This document shows, in pieces, positions 21,179 to 30,537 of a stretch of 64,000 bases of DNA. How positions within the stretch are numbered: position 1 is the first letter of the stretch; every line of letters begins with the position of its first letter. The notes under the pieces were generated by a model. It saw nothing but the letters and a program-made list of their open reading frames with translations, had not been told where the DNA came from and did not search any database. Both the position numbers and the translations under genes were made by a program. This DNA comes from JAGXRK01 sp963714415. Lineage in GTDB: Bacteria > Bacteroidota > Ignavibacteria > Ignavibacteriales > Ignavibacteriaceae. The DNA lies in the NCBI GenBank assembly GCA_963714415.1, contig CAVQOL010000027.1, forward strand, positions 62,001 through 126,000. The letters are read 5' to 3'.

Positions 21179-22612
21179 TTAGATAATATCCTCATCAACA
21201 GCTTCAACTGATGTATACTCTGCAATCTGTCTGGCGTGAGCAAGATTTTCAAACCTTGCGTAATCCTTTAAGAATGCTAATTTAATATCACCGACTGGTC
21301 CATTCCTTTGCTTTCCGACAATTATTTCAGCAACGCTTTCCGTAGAGCTTTCATCAGGAAATTGTTTAATTCCATACAGTTCAGGACGATTAAGAAAGAT
21401 TACCACATCGGCATCTTGCTCGATTGATCCTGACTCACGAAGATCAGAAAGCTGAGGACGTTTATCTGTACGCGTTTCAACTGCACGATTAAGCTGTGCA
21501 AGTGCGATTACAGGAATGTTAAGTTCTTTAGCCAATGCTTTTAATGATCTGGAAATGTGAGAAATTTCTCTTTCACGACTTTCTGCTTTTGCCGGTCCCT
21601 GCATTAACTGAAGATAATCTACTATTACCATCCCGATTTGTTTTTCAGCTTTAAGTCTTCTTGCTTTTGCTCTTATTTCAAGTACTGTTTGCGCGGGAGA
21701 ATCATCCACATAGATTGGTGCATTGATTAGTTTGTGAGCATTCTTACTCAGTTTTACACCTTCTTCGTGAGGAAGTTTTCCCGTTCTTACAAGATGTGCA
21801 TTTAATCTTCCTTCTGCACAAAGTAACCTAATGATCAATTGCATTGTTGACATTTCAAGACTGAAAATTCCAACGGGCACCTGGTGATCAACAGCAGCGT
21901 TACGTGCCAGTGTTAGAGCTAAAGCAGTTTTGCCCATAGAGGGTCTGGCTGCAATTATTATCAAATCCGATTTTTGGAATCCACCAAGTATTTCATCGAG
22001 TTCATAAAAGCCAGTTGGAACAGAAAACTTTTTATGCGTTTGTGAATGGATTGCTTCGATATATTCAAGAGCATCTCTTACAGCACGATCCATTCCTTGA
22101 AATGACTTTTGCAGATGTGATTCAGTTATTTCAAATATTTTTCTTTCTGCATCATCAAGAATATCAAATGCATCGCTGGAACCATCGTAAGCAGCGCGTG
22201 CAATTTCGTGGGAGCTTGTTATTAGTCCGCGCAAAATTTGTTTTTCAAGAATTATTCTTGCGTGAAATTCAACATTTGCAGCTGAAGAAATATTTTGTGA
22301 AAGTTTGCTTAAATAAACAGCACCTCCAACATCATCAATATGATTCCGCTTTTTCAACTCTTCATAAACTGTGACAGTATCAATCGCTTCACCGGATTCA
22401 AAAAGAGAGATCATTGTTTCAAAAATTAAATGGTGAGCTTTATAATAAAAGCTTTCCGGTTTAAGAAGTTCAATTGCTTTTGGCACTGCTTCCTTTTCTA
22501 TTAGCATTGCACCAAGGACTGCGGCTTCTATTTCCGGAGCAGATGGTGGTTTAACATCTGCGGGAATGATGTTGTTTGTTTGGTTTTCTGTTGTTTTTTT
22601 AAATTTAGCCAT
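21179..22612 (-). CDS. dnaB: Replicative DNA helicase
   Basis: 477 residues. The N-terminal DnaB domain (about 22-125, PSAPEIEAAVLGAML) is joined by a linker to a RecA-like core. Walker A is ARPSMGKT (222-229) and Walker B is MVIVDYLQLMQGP. The DnaB-specific LAKELNIPVIALAQLNR and RPQLSDLRESGSIEQDADV stretches follow. It unwinds DNA at the replication fork as a hexamer. No intein is present. The upstream intergenic region holds a hairpin at 22633-22651. Confidence 0.97.
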   Translation of the reverse strand: MAKFKKTTENQTNNIIPADVKPPSAPEIEAAVLGAMLIEKEAVPKAIELLKPESFYYKAHHLIFETMISLFESGEAIDTVTVYEELKKRNHIDDVGGAVYLSKLSQNISSAANVEFHARIILEKQILRGLITSSHEIARAAYDGSSDAFDILDDAERKIFEITESHLQKSFQGMDRAVRDALEYIEAIHSQTHKKFSVPTGFYELDEILGGFQKSDLIIIAARPSMGKTALALTLARNAAVDHQVPVGIFSLEMSTMQLIIRLLCAEGRLNAHLVRTGKLPHEEGVKLSKNAHKLINAPIYVDDSPAQTVLEIRAKARRLKAEKQIGMVIVDYLQLMQGPAKAESREREISHISRSLKALAKELNIPVIALAQLNRAVETRTDKRPQLSDLRESGSIEQDADVVIFLNRPELYGIKQFPDESSTESVAEIIVGKQRNGPVGDIKLAFLKDYARFENLAHARQIAEYTSVEAVDEDII

Positions 22613-22632
22613 AACCGTTTTTCAGACAAAAT

Positions 22633-22651
22633 ACCCCGAATGAATCGGGGT
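22633..22651 (-). terminator. Hairpin, possible weak terminator after the UDG gene
   Basis: ACCCCGA and TCGGGGT (7-bp perfect arms, 5-nt loop) lie between the UDG stop and the dnaB start. On the minus strand it is followed by ATTTTG, a short T tract, so termination may be partial. Confidence 0.45.
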
Positions 22652-22767
22652 GTAAAAGTAACTCAGATATTTTTTAATTACAATTGGAAAATTAGAATTG
22701 TTTAAGTGAGAGTCAATTAAAAAGCTTAATATTTTTGTTCAGTTATGAATAAAACACAGGATTCTGA

Positions 22768-23535
22768 TCAAGAAATTTCATCATAAAGCTTTCTGAACTT
22801 TTTTACATCTTCCCAGCAATCACGTTTCCAATTTGGATTTCGTAATAAAGCAGCGGGATGAAATGTTACCATTGTGCTTATCCCTTCATATTCATAAACC
22901 TTACCCCGCATTTTGGTAAGTGACTCTTTCTGTTTAAGTAAACCCTTTGCTGCTGTTAATCCAAGACAAAGAATCATTTTAGGTTGAATTAGTTCAATTT
23001 GTTTTTTCAAATATGGAATGCAGGTATCCATCTCATCAGGTAAAGGAGTGCGGTTTCCTGGAGGACGACATTTTACAATATTTGCAATAAAAACTTCATC
23101 TCTTTCAAACTTGATTGCTTTAAGAATATCAGTTAGTAGTTTTCCTGCTCTTCCAACAAATGGCAATCCCTGAACATCCTCTTCAGCACCGGGACCTTCA
23201 CCAATAACCATAACATCTGCATTTGGATTTCCGCTTCCGAAAACAAATTTATTCCTGTTTTTATGAAGATCGCATTTTGTGCAATTGCAGATTAGTTTAT
23301 TCAACGCATCAAGTGAATTTGATGTTTCCCAGGTTTCTTTTTCGCTTTCAAATAATTGAATTTCCCCTTCGGAAGGTTCTTTAGCAACTATTTTTTTGAC
23401 ATCAGTTTTAACTTCAGGATAATCTTTTTTTTCAGGTTTAACGAATTGCTGCTTTGGTTCAAAAAGATCATCGTTAAAAATTTCTTTTTGATCTTTTAGT
23501 AAACGAATTATTTTTTCTTTTGGAATTTTTGTCAT
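22768..23535 (-). CDS. Uracil-DNA glycosylase, family 4 (iron-sulfur)
   Basis: 255 residues. Family-4 UDG removes uracil from deaminated DNA. The [4Fe-4S] ligands are visible: Cys85 and Cys88 (CTKCDL), Cys156 (NIVKCRPPGNR) and Cys172. Motif A is GEGPGAEEDVQGLPFVGRAG (112-131) and the C-terminal motif is TFHPAALLR. The first 75 residues are a charged, low-complexity extension rich in Lys/Glu not needed for catalysis. It is separated by 155 bases from dnaB and about 200 bases from rpoZ, so it is probably transcribed alone. Confidence 0.92.
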   Translation of the reverse strand: MTKIPKEKIIRLLKDQKEIFNDDLFEPKQQFVKPEKKDYPEVKTDVKKIVAKEPSEGEIQLFESEKETWETSNSLDALNKLICNCTKCDLHKNRNKFVFGSGNPNADVMVIGEGPGAEEDVQGLPFVGRAGKLLTDILKAIKFERDEVFIANIVKCRPPGNRTPLPDEMDTCIPYLKKQIELIQPKMILCLGLTAAKGLLKQKESLTKMRGKVYEYEGISTMVTFHPAALLRNPNWKRDCWEDVKKFRKLYDEIS

Positions 23536-23739
23536 CTAACTATTTTAAGAAAAGTATTTATTGATCCACAAAAAGAATCAATTTTGTGAAATTGAATTTT
23601 TAAGTTATAGAAATTTAACATCTAGAGATATTACATAAAAACAAAAACGGAAGTAATTAGTAAAAATCACTCCCGCAAAAAAATAAACCGAATTATTTCA
23701 GTTAAACTATAATAATAAGTTCCGGCAATTTATTTTGTA

Positions 23740-24030
23740 TTACTGCTTATATTCAAAATCAATCTTACCGTCAAGAAGTTCATTCAAAGCCTGAAGATGC
23801 GGCTTTTTTTTCTTTTCCTGTTCAAGTGCAATTTTAAGTTGAGCCGGATTTGTAATATCTTCAGTTTCTTCATCAGCGGCTGTTTCGGGGATTGTATTAA
23901 GCAGAGCATTAAACTCTATTTTATTTTCATCATTAATTTGCCGTGCTCTTTTTGCAGAGACGATGACAGCTTCATAAACATTTGAAGCACGTTTATCTAT
24001 TTCCCTTAAATCAATTGGGGTGCTATGCAT
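23740..24030 (-). CDS. rpoZ: DNA-directed RNA polymerase omega subunit
   Basis: 96 residues. The N-terminal half (PIDLREIDKRASNVYEAVIVSAKRARQIND) matches the omega core that wraps the beta' C-terminus; AKRARQIN is the family's most conserved stretch. It follows gmk by 5 bases, and gmk-rpoZ is a very common pair. The 204 bases between it and the UDG gene hold no gene I can see. Confidence 0.88.
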   Translation of the reverse strand: MHSTPIDLREIDKRASNVYEAVIVSAKRARQINDENKIEFNALLNTIPETAADEETEDITNPAQLKIALEQEKKKKPHLQALNELLDGKIDFEYKQ

Positions 24031-24035
24031 TTGTT

Positions 24036-24602
24036 TTACTCCTTTATAATTTTATTTATTAAACTTATAGCTTCATTGGTTGCTCTTTCAAGCACTTTAT
24101 TTTCCACAATGAAATCAAATTTTTCTTTTAATTCCAGTTCCATTTTAGCGCGGTCAATTCTCTTCTGAAAATCTTCCAGGTTTTCGGTATTTCTGTTTTT
24201 TAATCTTTTCACCAACTCATCAAATGAAGGCGGATCAATAAAAATTAAAAAGGATTCGGGAAAAATTTTCTTCAGCGATAATGCACCTTTAACATCAACT
24301 TCGAGAACAACAGACCTACCATTATTAATGTTTTCGGCAATAAAACTCTTAAAAGTTCCGTAATAATAGTCGTAAAATCTTTCCCACTCTACAAAATCAT
24401 CATTCTCAATATGTTTTTTAAATTCATCTTCCGTAATAAAAAAATATTCAACCCCGTGCGCTTCATTTTTTCGTTTCGGTCTTGTTGTAGCCGAAACAGA
24501 AAAAACCAATTCAGGAAACTGTTTTAAAATTTTTTTAACTATTGTTGTTTTGCCGCCGCCGCTTGGTGAAGATACGGCAATAATTTTTCCTTTTTTGCTC
24601 AA
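24036..24602 (-). CDS. gmk: Guanylate kinase
   Basis: 188 residues. The P-loop SSPSGGGKTT is at 11-20, followed by the GMP-binding VSATTRPKRKNEAHGVEYFF and FVEWERFYDYYYGT stretches. It phosphorylates GMP to GDP. It starts two bases after the yicC stop and ends 5 bases before rpoZ, giving the operon yicC-gmk-rpoZ. Length is slightly short for the family (about 205) because the C-terminus is compact; no truncation is evident. Confidence 0.96.
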   Translation of the reverse strand: MSKKGKIIAVSSPSGGGKTTIVKKILKQFPELVFSVSATTRPKRKNEAHGVEYFFITEDEFKKHIENDDFVEWERFYDYYYGTFKSFIAENINNGRSVVLEVDVKGALSLKKIFPESFLIFIDPPSFDELVKRLKNRNTENLEDFQKRIDRAKMELELKEKFDFIVENKVLERATNEAISLINKIIKE

Positions 24603-24604
24603 AA

Positions 24605-25480
24605 CTATTCTATATTTTGTATCTGTTCACGCATTCTTTCAATTTCTTCTTTAATAAGTACAGAATTATGCGTGATGGAAGTTGATAGCGTTTTGGAAGA
24701 AATTGTATTTGTTTCCCTGTTCATCTCCTGGCAAATAAAATTTAATTTTCGCCCGGGATCATCTTCTTTATTTAGACTATCCAAAAACATTTTAATGTGA
24801 CTTCTTAATCTTACACATTCTTCAGTAATATCAGATCGCTCTGCTAATATTGCAAGCTCAAGTTCAAGCCGCTCATTAAAATTTGCTGCATCTTTAATCA
24901 GCGTTTTTACTTTTTCTTTATACTTTTTAAAATTTTCATTAACGCTTGATCCGGTTTCCTTTTCAATCAAATCAAGTTTCTTTTCAATATTCTTTAAACG
25001 CTTCTTAAAATCTTTTGCTAATTCAGTTCCTTCTTTACTTTTCATTTCGAGTAAATTATCTAATGCCTGCGCTATAGTCTTTTTCACAAATTCGAATTCT
25101 TTATCACTAAGTTCAACAGCACCGGAAAGAAAAAGATCCTTACTCATTAATAAATGATCAAGTTTAAGTTTATCGGGAAGTTTTGCTGATTTTTTAACCT
25201 GTTTAATAAGAGCAAGATAATTTTTCAATTTAACTTCATCAAAAAGAACAGCGTCATCATTAATTCCGTTTCTTTTCATCTGTATATTAACACTTAGCTT
25301 GCCGCGCTTAATTTTGTTTTTTATCAGATCACGTAATTCATATTCCTTGCTGAGTAATGATGAAGGAAGTTTAAAATAAATTTCAAGATAACGGCTATTA
25401 ACCGATTTAACATCTGCGTCAATGAACCAGTTTCCTTTATCGGAACTGCCTTTGCCGTAACCTGTCATACTAAAAATCAT
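24605..25480 (-). CDS. YicC-family endoribonuclease-like protein
   Basis: 291 residues from the preferred start at 25480, MIFSMTGYGKG, which is the family's conserved N-terminus; an in-frame ATG 27 bases upstream would add nine unconserved residues. The YicC core follows (DVKSVNSRYLEIYFKLP, then RGKLSVNI), with the DUF1732 C-terminus (EECVRLRSHIKMFLDSL...GRKLNFICQEMNRETNTISSK region). YicC proteins have been described as endoribonucleases affecting sRNA turnover. It is the first gene of the yicC-gmk-rpoZ operon. Confidence 0.92.
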   Translation of the reverse strand: MIFSMTGYGKGSSDKGNWFIDADVKSVNSRYLEIYFKLPSSLLSKEYELRDLIKNKIKRGKLSVNIQMKRNGINDDAVLFDEVKLKNYLALIKQVKKSAKLPDKLKLDHLLMSKDLFLSGAVELSDKEFEFVKKTIAQALDNLLEMKSKEGTELAKDFKKRLKNIEKKLDLIEKETGSSVNENFKKYKEKVKTLIKDAANFNERLELELAILAERSDITEECVRLRSHIKMFLDSLNKEDDPGRKLNFICQEMNRETNTISSKTLSTSITHNSVLIKEEIERMREQIQNIE

Positions 25481-25547
25481 TTGATATCCTGATAAAAAGA
25501 GGCACAAAAATAGCTAATTATACTTTTGGAACAAAGAATTGAAGAGA

Positions 25548-27644
25548 TTAGAAAGCTTCACCAATTCCAAAGTGAATTTCAATATTGCTGAAGAATTTTT
25601 TACTGAAAATCATTTTTTGATCTTTAGGATCGTAGAATTTCACACCAAAATCCAACCTGAACGGAGCTATTGGAGTATATAATCGCAGTCCTAACCCGGT
25701 TGAAACGGCAAATTCCCGTAAAATTATATTCTTATAGCTATTCCAGGTATTACCATAATCAGCGAATAGTGCAAAACCGAAACTTTCACCAAGTTTTTGC
25801 CTTAATTCTAATGAGCCTTCCAAGAGGAAAGTACCTCCGCGAGGTTGACTTTCAGAAGTAAATCCAAAATAACTAATACTTTCTTCAGGTACTAATTCTC
25901 TTGCACGCCAACCTCTAACTGAGTTACTTCCACCGGCAAAAAAAGTTTTATTTGGTGGAATTAAATCATATCTCCCTGAAATGGTTTGTATATACCCGGT
26001 TTTAAATTTAAATGCCAGTACAGAAAATTTATCTCTAGATAAGCCTAAATAATTAGCAATTGAAGCTTGTATACGATAAAAATACGCGGTTTCCGTTTGG
26101 TCAATTTCATTTAATCCTGATAAATCCTGTATTGAAGTGCCTTTTAAAGTTATATTTGTTCTGGATTGAGCAAATTCCGGATTCAACCAAAGACTGTAAC
26201 CTTCTGTTGGAAAGAAGACATCATCGGTTTTTGTAGAACCTAATTCAACACCTAAACTTGGTGTTGTGCTTTTTATATTAACAGACAATTCAGTAGAATT
26301 TTTATCAAATGTATAATTAATAAAATCAAGATTTACTGATGGACGCATAAAAGTAATAAAAGTATATGGCGGCATTTCGAAATCAAATTTTTGGCTTGCT
26401 CCAAATTCAACACCCGATTGATTCAAAATAGTCAGCCCTCTGTAGTAACCTTCCGAAGTTGTTAATATTGGTCTTCCAAAAAGAAACGGCTGTTCAAGTT
26501 TGACTGATAACTCAATATCGCCCTGATAACTTTCATCTCTTTCTTCTTCGGACTTGAAAATGTTGCTGAAATTAAAATTTGGAAGATCAATTATTCTTGT
26601 GGAAAGAGAAACTGTTAGTCTTCTTGCGTCACCTAAAAAATTCTTCCTTATGAAATCAATTCCAAGACCGGTATTAAATGAATTGTTCTGATTATCGGCT
26701 TTTATTTCGGGAGATATTTCATTCATCGTACCGACTTTAGCATTTATTAAAATCGGCACTTTATAGTTTGCCGCTTCAGAAATTATCGGATCAATTTCCA
26801 AAGATGTAAAAAGTCCTGTTCTAAATAATCTAAACTGACTTCTATCAATTTGTTGCTGACTGTAAATCTGATTGATTTTTAAGCTGGAAATTTCTTTAAT
26901 CATATCATAAGAAACATCATCTGCTCCAACTCCAGATTTATTAATTCGAATATCATCAACTGAATACCGGTCATTTAAAGTAAAGTATGCGATAATATTA
27001 GTTCTACTGACTAAGGTGTCCATCATGATAATAGTGCTATCATAGTCGCCAAACAAATAGCCGTTGTCTGCAAGATATTTAATAATCCCGTCAATATTTG
27101 ATTGAACTTCATCTTGGGAATATTGATTGCTGGAATCAATTGTAACGATCTTGGATTTCATATCAAAGAACAAAAAACGCGGCATTTCATCAAAACCAAT
27201 AAGATCAAACTTGCCGTATTTAGCAACTCTGTTTTCATCTATAAAATAAGTTAAACTTATTGTACTCGAGGAAGAGTCAATCTCTATTTGATGAGTTACT
27301 TCAGTAAGAAAAAATCCATTTGCGTTATAAAATGATTGAATAGCAAGTTTATCAATTCTTACATTGGACGAATCATAAAACTCAGGCTCTTTGCCGAAGC
27401 TGGTAAAGGAATCTAGAAATTTCCAGAACCACCAGGGTGTTTCTTTGCTTGCCAGAATGAATTTGAGATCGCCTTCAGAGAAAGATTGGTTTCCCTCGAA
27501 TTGTATCTTTTTTAATTCAAAATCACGATAAGACTGTGCAAATCCTGCATCAGAAAAAATTATTAAAAGAAGAAGCACAGGAATGAATTTTCTAGATAAT
27601 AATTTTATTAGGGGTTTATTTTTTTTTTGCACAAAAATTTTCAC
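25548..27644 (-). CDS. Outer membrane assembly protein of the BamA/TamA (Omp85) family
   Basis: 698 residues. An N-terminal basic hydrophobic segment (about 14-37, ...SDAGFAQ) is the signal peptide. Residues about 40-320 hold POTRA-like repeats (KKIQFEGNQSFSEGDLKFIL is a clear first one). The C-terminal ~370 residues form the 16-strand barrel, with the Omp85 motif FFAGGSNSVRGWRARELVP at about 570 (the VRGW/Y loop-6 signature) and a terminal aromatic strand. Such proteins insert outer-membrane barrels or translocate substrates. Whether this is the main BamA or a TamA-like paralogue is uncertain. The upstream yicC-gmk-rpoZ genes lie downstream in transcription order, 67 bases away. Confidence 0.88.
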   Translation of the reverse strand: MKIFVQKKNKPLIKLLSRKFIPVLLLLIIFSDAGFAQSYRDFELKKIQFEGNQSFSEGDLKFILASKETPWWFWKFLDSFTSFGKEPEFYDSSNVRIDKLAIQSFYNANGFFLTEVTHQIEIDSSSSTISLTYFIDENRVAKYGKFDLIGFDEMPRFLFFDMKSKIVTIDSSNQYSQDEVQSNIDGIIKYLADNGYLFGDYDSTIIMMDTLVSRTNIIAYFTLNDRYSVDDIRINKSGVGADDVSYDMIKEISSLKINQIYSQQQIDRSQFRLFRTGLFTSLEIDPIISEAANYKVPILINAKVGTMNEISPEIKADNQNNSFNTGLGIDFIRKNFLGDARRLTVSLSTRIIDLPNFNFSNIFKSEEERDESYQGDIELSVKLEQPFLFGRPILTTSEGYYRGLTILNQSGVEFGASQKFDFEMPPYTFITFMRPSVNLDFINYTFDKNSTELSVNIKSTTPSLGVELGSTKTDDVFFPTEGYSLWLNPEFAQSRTNITLKGTSIQDLSGLNEIDQTETAYFYRIQASIANYLGLSRDKFSVLAFKFKTGYIQTISGRYDLIPPNKTFFAGGSNSVRGWRARELVPEESISYFGFTSESQPRGGTFLLEGSLELRQKLGESFGFALFADYGNTWNSYKNIILREFAVSTGLGLRLYTPIAPFRLDFGVKFYDPKDQKMIFSKKFFSNIEIHFGIGEAF

Positions 27645-27692
27645 AGTACTGTTATCACTTCGAATTAGTGTTTAAGCGTATAACTGAAAAGT

Positions 27693-28310
27693 TTACTCAA
27701 GTGTAATATCCTCATCAATTAGTTTAAGAGAAGGATAATCTTTTTTAAATATCTGTATAAAAAAGTTTTTTATTTCTTTTTTATCAACATTCTTTGAGAT
27801 GAATAAAGAAGGTGCTCTTCTTGGTTCAGCAATAAGATGCGAGTAGTAAACTTCTTTTTTTCCAAAGTCGATTATATATGAAAAACTTTCTCCACCACCT
27901 GTTCCCATAAAATAGTTCTGTGAATTATAATATAGTAATTCATAATCAAACGATGGAAATTTTATTTTATCAAGAAAACTTTCTTTGTGTGAGCCGGCTA
28001 AGATTCTGGATTCATATTTTTTTTCAAGCTCGCCTTCTACTTCCTCAAGCAAAACAAATTTTATCCCCCAGTCTATATTTTCATCAGTTTCCACAATCAC
28101 AGCAATTTTTTTCCTGGGTGATTCATCAAAGAAACCGCCAAAAGCCGAAACAACATCATTACCTATAACTTTTTTACTTAGCTCAATAAGTTGAATTTTA
28201 TTCTCAAAATCTATTTTAGGCAATGCATCTTCGTCCTTGTCACCGCAGCCAATAATAAATAAAGAAAGACTGATCACGAAAAATATTTTCAGTGTTTTAT
28301 TTGATAACAA
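27693..28310 (-). CDS. Lipoprotein, function unknown
   Basis: 205 residues with a lipoprotein signal (lipobox LFIIGC, Cys22), so it is probably anchored in a membrane facing the periplasm. The rest is charged, without a domain I recognise. It overlaps the end of the L,D-transpeptidase-like gene by 14 bases and is followed by the Omp85 gene 48 bases on, so it is co-transcribed with cell-envelope genes. Confidence 0.6.
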   Translation of the reverse strand: MLSNKTLKIFFVISLSLFIIGCGDKDEDALPKIDFENKIQLIELSKKVIGNDVVSAFGGFFDESPRKKIAVIVETDENIDWGIKFVLLEEVEGELEKKYESRILAGSHKESFLDKIKFPSFDYELLYYNSQNYFMGTGGGESFSYIIDFGKKEVYYSHLIAEPRRAPSLFISKNVDKKEIKNFFIQIFKKDYPSLKLIDEDITLE

Positions 28311-28980
28311 CCTTAGTCCCCTTCCCAGCTATGGTTAATAGCTCATCAATGTTTTCGTTACTAATTGCAATTGATCCGTCGGTCCAATTATAAACGAATG
28401 GAAGATTTTTAAAAATATAATTCAATCTTCCTATTCCATGTATTCCGACATTATTACCAAGCACAGTTTCAGTTTGAATGCAATCATTATAGTAGAAATC
28501 AAATTTGATATCATTGTATTCTCGTTGAGTAATACTTCCTCTTCTCAGAGCATCAACGCCATCCTCAAGATTTGGATAATTCAGTCTTGAAAATTTATAG
28601 TGATCGTTCGAAGTGTCTATGCTGCAAATCTTGTAAGTTCCAACCGGAGTAGCTCCGTCATTAGCAAGTTTCTTTTTATCTCTGAGGTTTCTTCCAAAGC
28701 TTGCCCTATAAGATTTAATCAAAACAGTATCTTCATATACACTAAGAGTATAGCTCTTTCTGTCAACAACAATATTTACATCTTCAAGTCTGGTAAAACC
28801 TTTTTTAAGCATCGCTTCGGAAAGAGGAACTTCCCTTAAATTCAGTATAATACCATAAATAACAGTACCTGCAAGAAATAATAAAATACCGCTAATGGAA
28901 AAAATCACGTTCCTTGCCACTGATTTGTTTAAATAAGCGGCAGCTATTTTTTTTATTTTCTCTTTTTGCTCGGAATTCAT
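28297..28980 (-). CDS. L,D-transpeptidase (YkuD)-like protein with Ser in place of the catalytic Cys
   Basis: 227 residues with one N-terminal membrane helix (about 25-47), then a YkuD-type domain. DVNIVVDRKSYTLSVYEDTVLIKSY starts the fold, followed by NDGATPVGTYKI. The His motif is GIHGIGRLNYIF (His181-Gly182). The nucleophile region WTDGSIAISNENIDEL corresponds to the WTxGCIAVSNEEIDE motif of the YafK/DpaA-like branch, but position 203 is Ser (codon TCA) rather than Cys. From TGC or TGT this needs two base changes, so a single sequencing error cannot explain it. The protein could be inactive, structural, or a Ser variant. It starts a run into the lipoprotein gene (14-base overlap). Confidence 0.78.
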   Translation of the reverse strand: MNSEQKEKIKKIAAAYLNKSVARNVIFSISGILLFLAGTVIYGIILNLREVPLSEAMLKKGFTRLEDVNIVVDRKSYTLSVYEDTVLIKSYRASFGRNLRDKKKLANDGATPVGTYKICSIDTSNDHYKFSRLNYPNLEDGVDALRRGSITQREYNDIKFDFYYNDCIQTETVLGNNVGIHGIGRLNYIFKNLPFVYNWTDGSIAISNENIDELLTIAGKGTKVVIK

Positions 28981-29062
28981 CAGGGCTATTTTTTTATACT
29001 TATAAAATTACGTAAAAAAGAAATCAATTTTTGTGCTTAAATCTGTTTATGGATATAAAAAT

Positions 29063-29107
29063 GGGCTGACGTAAAAGTAAAATAAACTGTGACTTTTAAA
29101 TCAGCCC
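29063..29107 (-). terminator. Terminator after frr
   Basis: Arms GGGCTGA (29063-29069) and TCAGCCC (29101-29107) are complementary, with an inner AAAAGT/ACTTTT helix. On the minus strand it is followed by ATTTTTAT. Confidence 0.65.
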
Positions 29108-29129
29108 GTTATAAAAAAGTTCGAAACTA

Positions 29130-29684
29130 TTAAACTTCCATTATTTCTACTTCTTTATGTTTTAATATCTCATCAATAATTTTGATATGTTCGTCTGTTA
29201 ATTTTTGAACTTCGTTTTCTAAATTTTTGAGTTCATCTTCAGATATGTTTTTGTCTTTTTCTTCTTTCTTCAAGTGATCCTTGGCATCACGACGAACATT
29301 CCGAATTGCTATCTTTGTTTCCTCACCAAATTTCTTTATCAACTTAACAAAATCTTTTCTTCTTTCTTCAGTTAATGGTGGAACAGGAATCTTTAAATTT
29401 GTTCCGTCACTTACCGGATTAAAGCCTATGTTTGCTTCCAAAATTGCTTTTTCAATTATAGGCACCATTGATTTATCCCAGGGAGTAATTGAAAGTGTAT
29501 GAGCATCAAGAACAGATAGATTACCAACCTGACTGATCGGAGTTGCTGTTCCATAATAGTCAACTCTTATTCCATCCAATAATTGTGTGGTTGCTTTACC
29601 GGTTCTTACTTTTGCTAACTCACCTCTTAGAGCTTCGAGAGATTTATCCATTCTATGTTTTGCATCTTTAATTATGGGGTTCAT
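29130..29684 (-). CDS. frr: Ribosome recycling factor
   Basis: 184 residues, standard length. The conserved LRGELAKVRTGKATTQLLDGI segment and PISQVGNLSVLDAHTLSITPWDKS, and the C-terminal helix with KFGEETKIAIRNVRRDA, are all visible. It releases 70S ribosomes after termination together with EF-G. It is 35 bases after pyrH, in the conserved order rpsB-tsf-pyrH-frr, and is followed by a terminator at 29063-29107. Confidence 0.97.
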   Translation of the reverse strand: MNPIIKDAKHRMDKSLEALRGELAKVRTGKATTQLLDGIRVDYYGTATPISQVGNLSVLDAHTLSITPWDKSMVPIIEKAILEANIGFNPVSDGTNLKIPVPPLTEERRKDFVKLIKKFGEETKIAIRNVRRDAKDHLKKEEKDKNISEDELKNLENEVQKLTDEHIKIIDEILKHKEVEIMEV

Positions 29685-29719
29685 ATTTCCCTCTTTAATT
29701 ATTAGAATTAAAAATCATA

Positions 29720-30433
29720 CTAAGAAATAAAGGTTCCTATTTGTTCGCCTTTAACTAATTTCAATAAATTACCGGGGACATCCATATTGAAGACCATCAT
29801 TGGCAGGTTGTTTTCCTGGCAAAGACTTACCGCCGTTAAATCCATTATGCGCAAGTTCTTTTTAAGAATATCTATATACGAAATTGATTCAAATTTCAGA
29901 GCATCAGGATTTTTTTCAGGATCAGAATCATAGACTCCATCAACTCTAGTTCCCTTAACAATAACATCGGCACCAATTTCAACTGCTCTGAGTGAAGCCG
30001 CAGTATCAGTACTGAAATATGGATGCCCTGTCCCTCCTCCAAAAATAACAACTCTGCCTTTTTCAAGATGACGGATTGCCCTTCTTCTAATGTAAGGTTC
30101 TGCTATTGCTTCCATCTCTATTGCACTCATCAGTCTGGTAATAATTCCTTTTTTCTCAATTGCATTCTGTAATGCAAGTGAGTTGATCACTGTTGCCAGC
30201 ATTCCCATTTGATCACCGGTAGCACGATGTATTCCTTGTGAGGATGCGCTAAGCCCGCGATAAATGTTTCCACCACCAATAACAATTCCAAGTTGAACCC
30301 CAACATCATGAACTTTTTTAACTTCATCGGAAAAGAAATCAAGCACTTCGGCAGAAATTCCAAATCCCTGTTTACCCATCAGTGACTCGCCGCTAAGTTT
30401 CAGTAAAACTCTTTTATATTTTAGTTCATTCAT
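29720..30433 (-). CDS. pyrH: UMP kinase
   Basis: 237 residues. LLKLSGESLMGKQGFGI is the start signature, followed by GVQLGIVIGGGNIYRG and HLEKGRVVIFGGGTGHPYFSTDTAA, the UMP/ATP binding loops of the amino-acid-kinase fold. It makes UDP from UMP. A strong terminator hairpin (30497-30525) separates it from tsf, so pyrH-frr probably also has its own promoter in the 104-base gap, or is expressed by read-through. Confidence 0.97.
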   Translation of the reverse strand: MNELKYKRVLLKLSGESLMGKQGFGISAEVLDFFSDEVKKVHDVGVQLGIVIGGGNIYRGLSASSQGIHRATGDQMGMLATVINSLALQNAIEKKGIITRLMSAIEMEAIAEPYIRRRAIRHLEKGRVVIFGGGTGHPYFSTDTAASLRAVEIGADVIVKGTRVDGVYDSDPEKNPDALKFESISYIDILKKNLRIMDLTAVSLCQENNLPMMVFNMDVPGNLLKLVKGEQIGTFIS

Positions 30434-30496
30434 TCGGTTTATAATATTATTATTGAAATCACGGAATTATTTTTCGTTTCCAGTTTAAATATAAAA

Positions 30497-30525
30497 AAAA
30501 GGTCTTAATAAACTTAAGACCTTTT
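30497..30525 (-). terminator. Strong intrinsic terminator between tsf and pyrH
   Basis: A perfect 12-bp stem (AAAAGGTCTTAA / TTAAGACCTTTT) with a 5-nt loop, followed on the minus strand by a run of eight or more T. It would end or attenuate the ribosomal-protein transcript after tsf. Confidence 0.85.
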
Positions 30526-30537
30526 TGAAATTAGATT

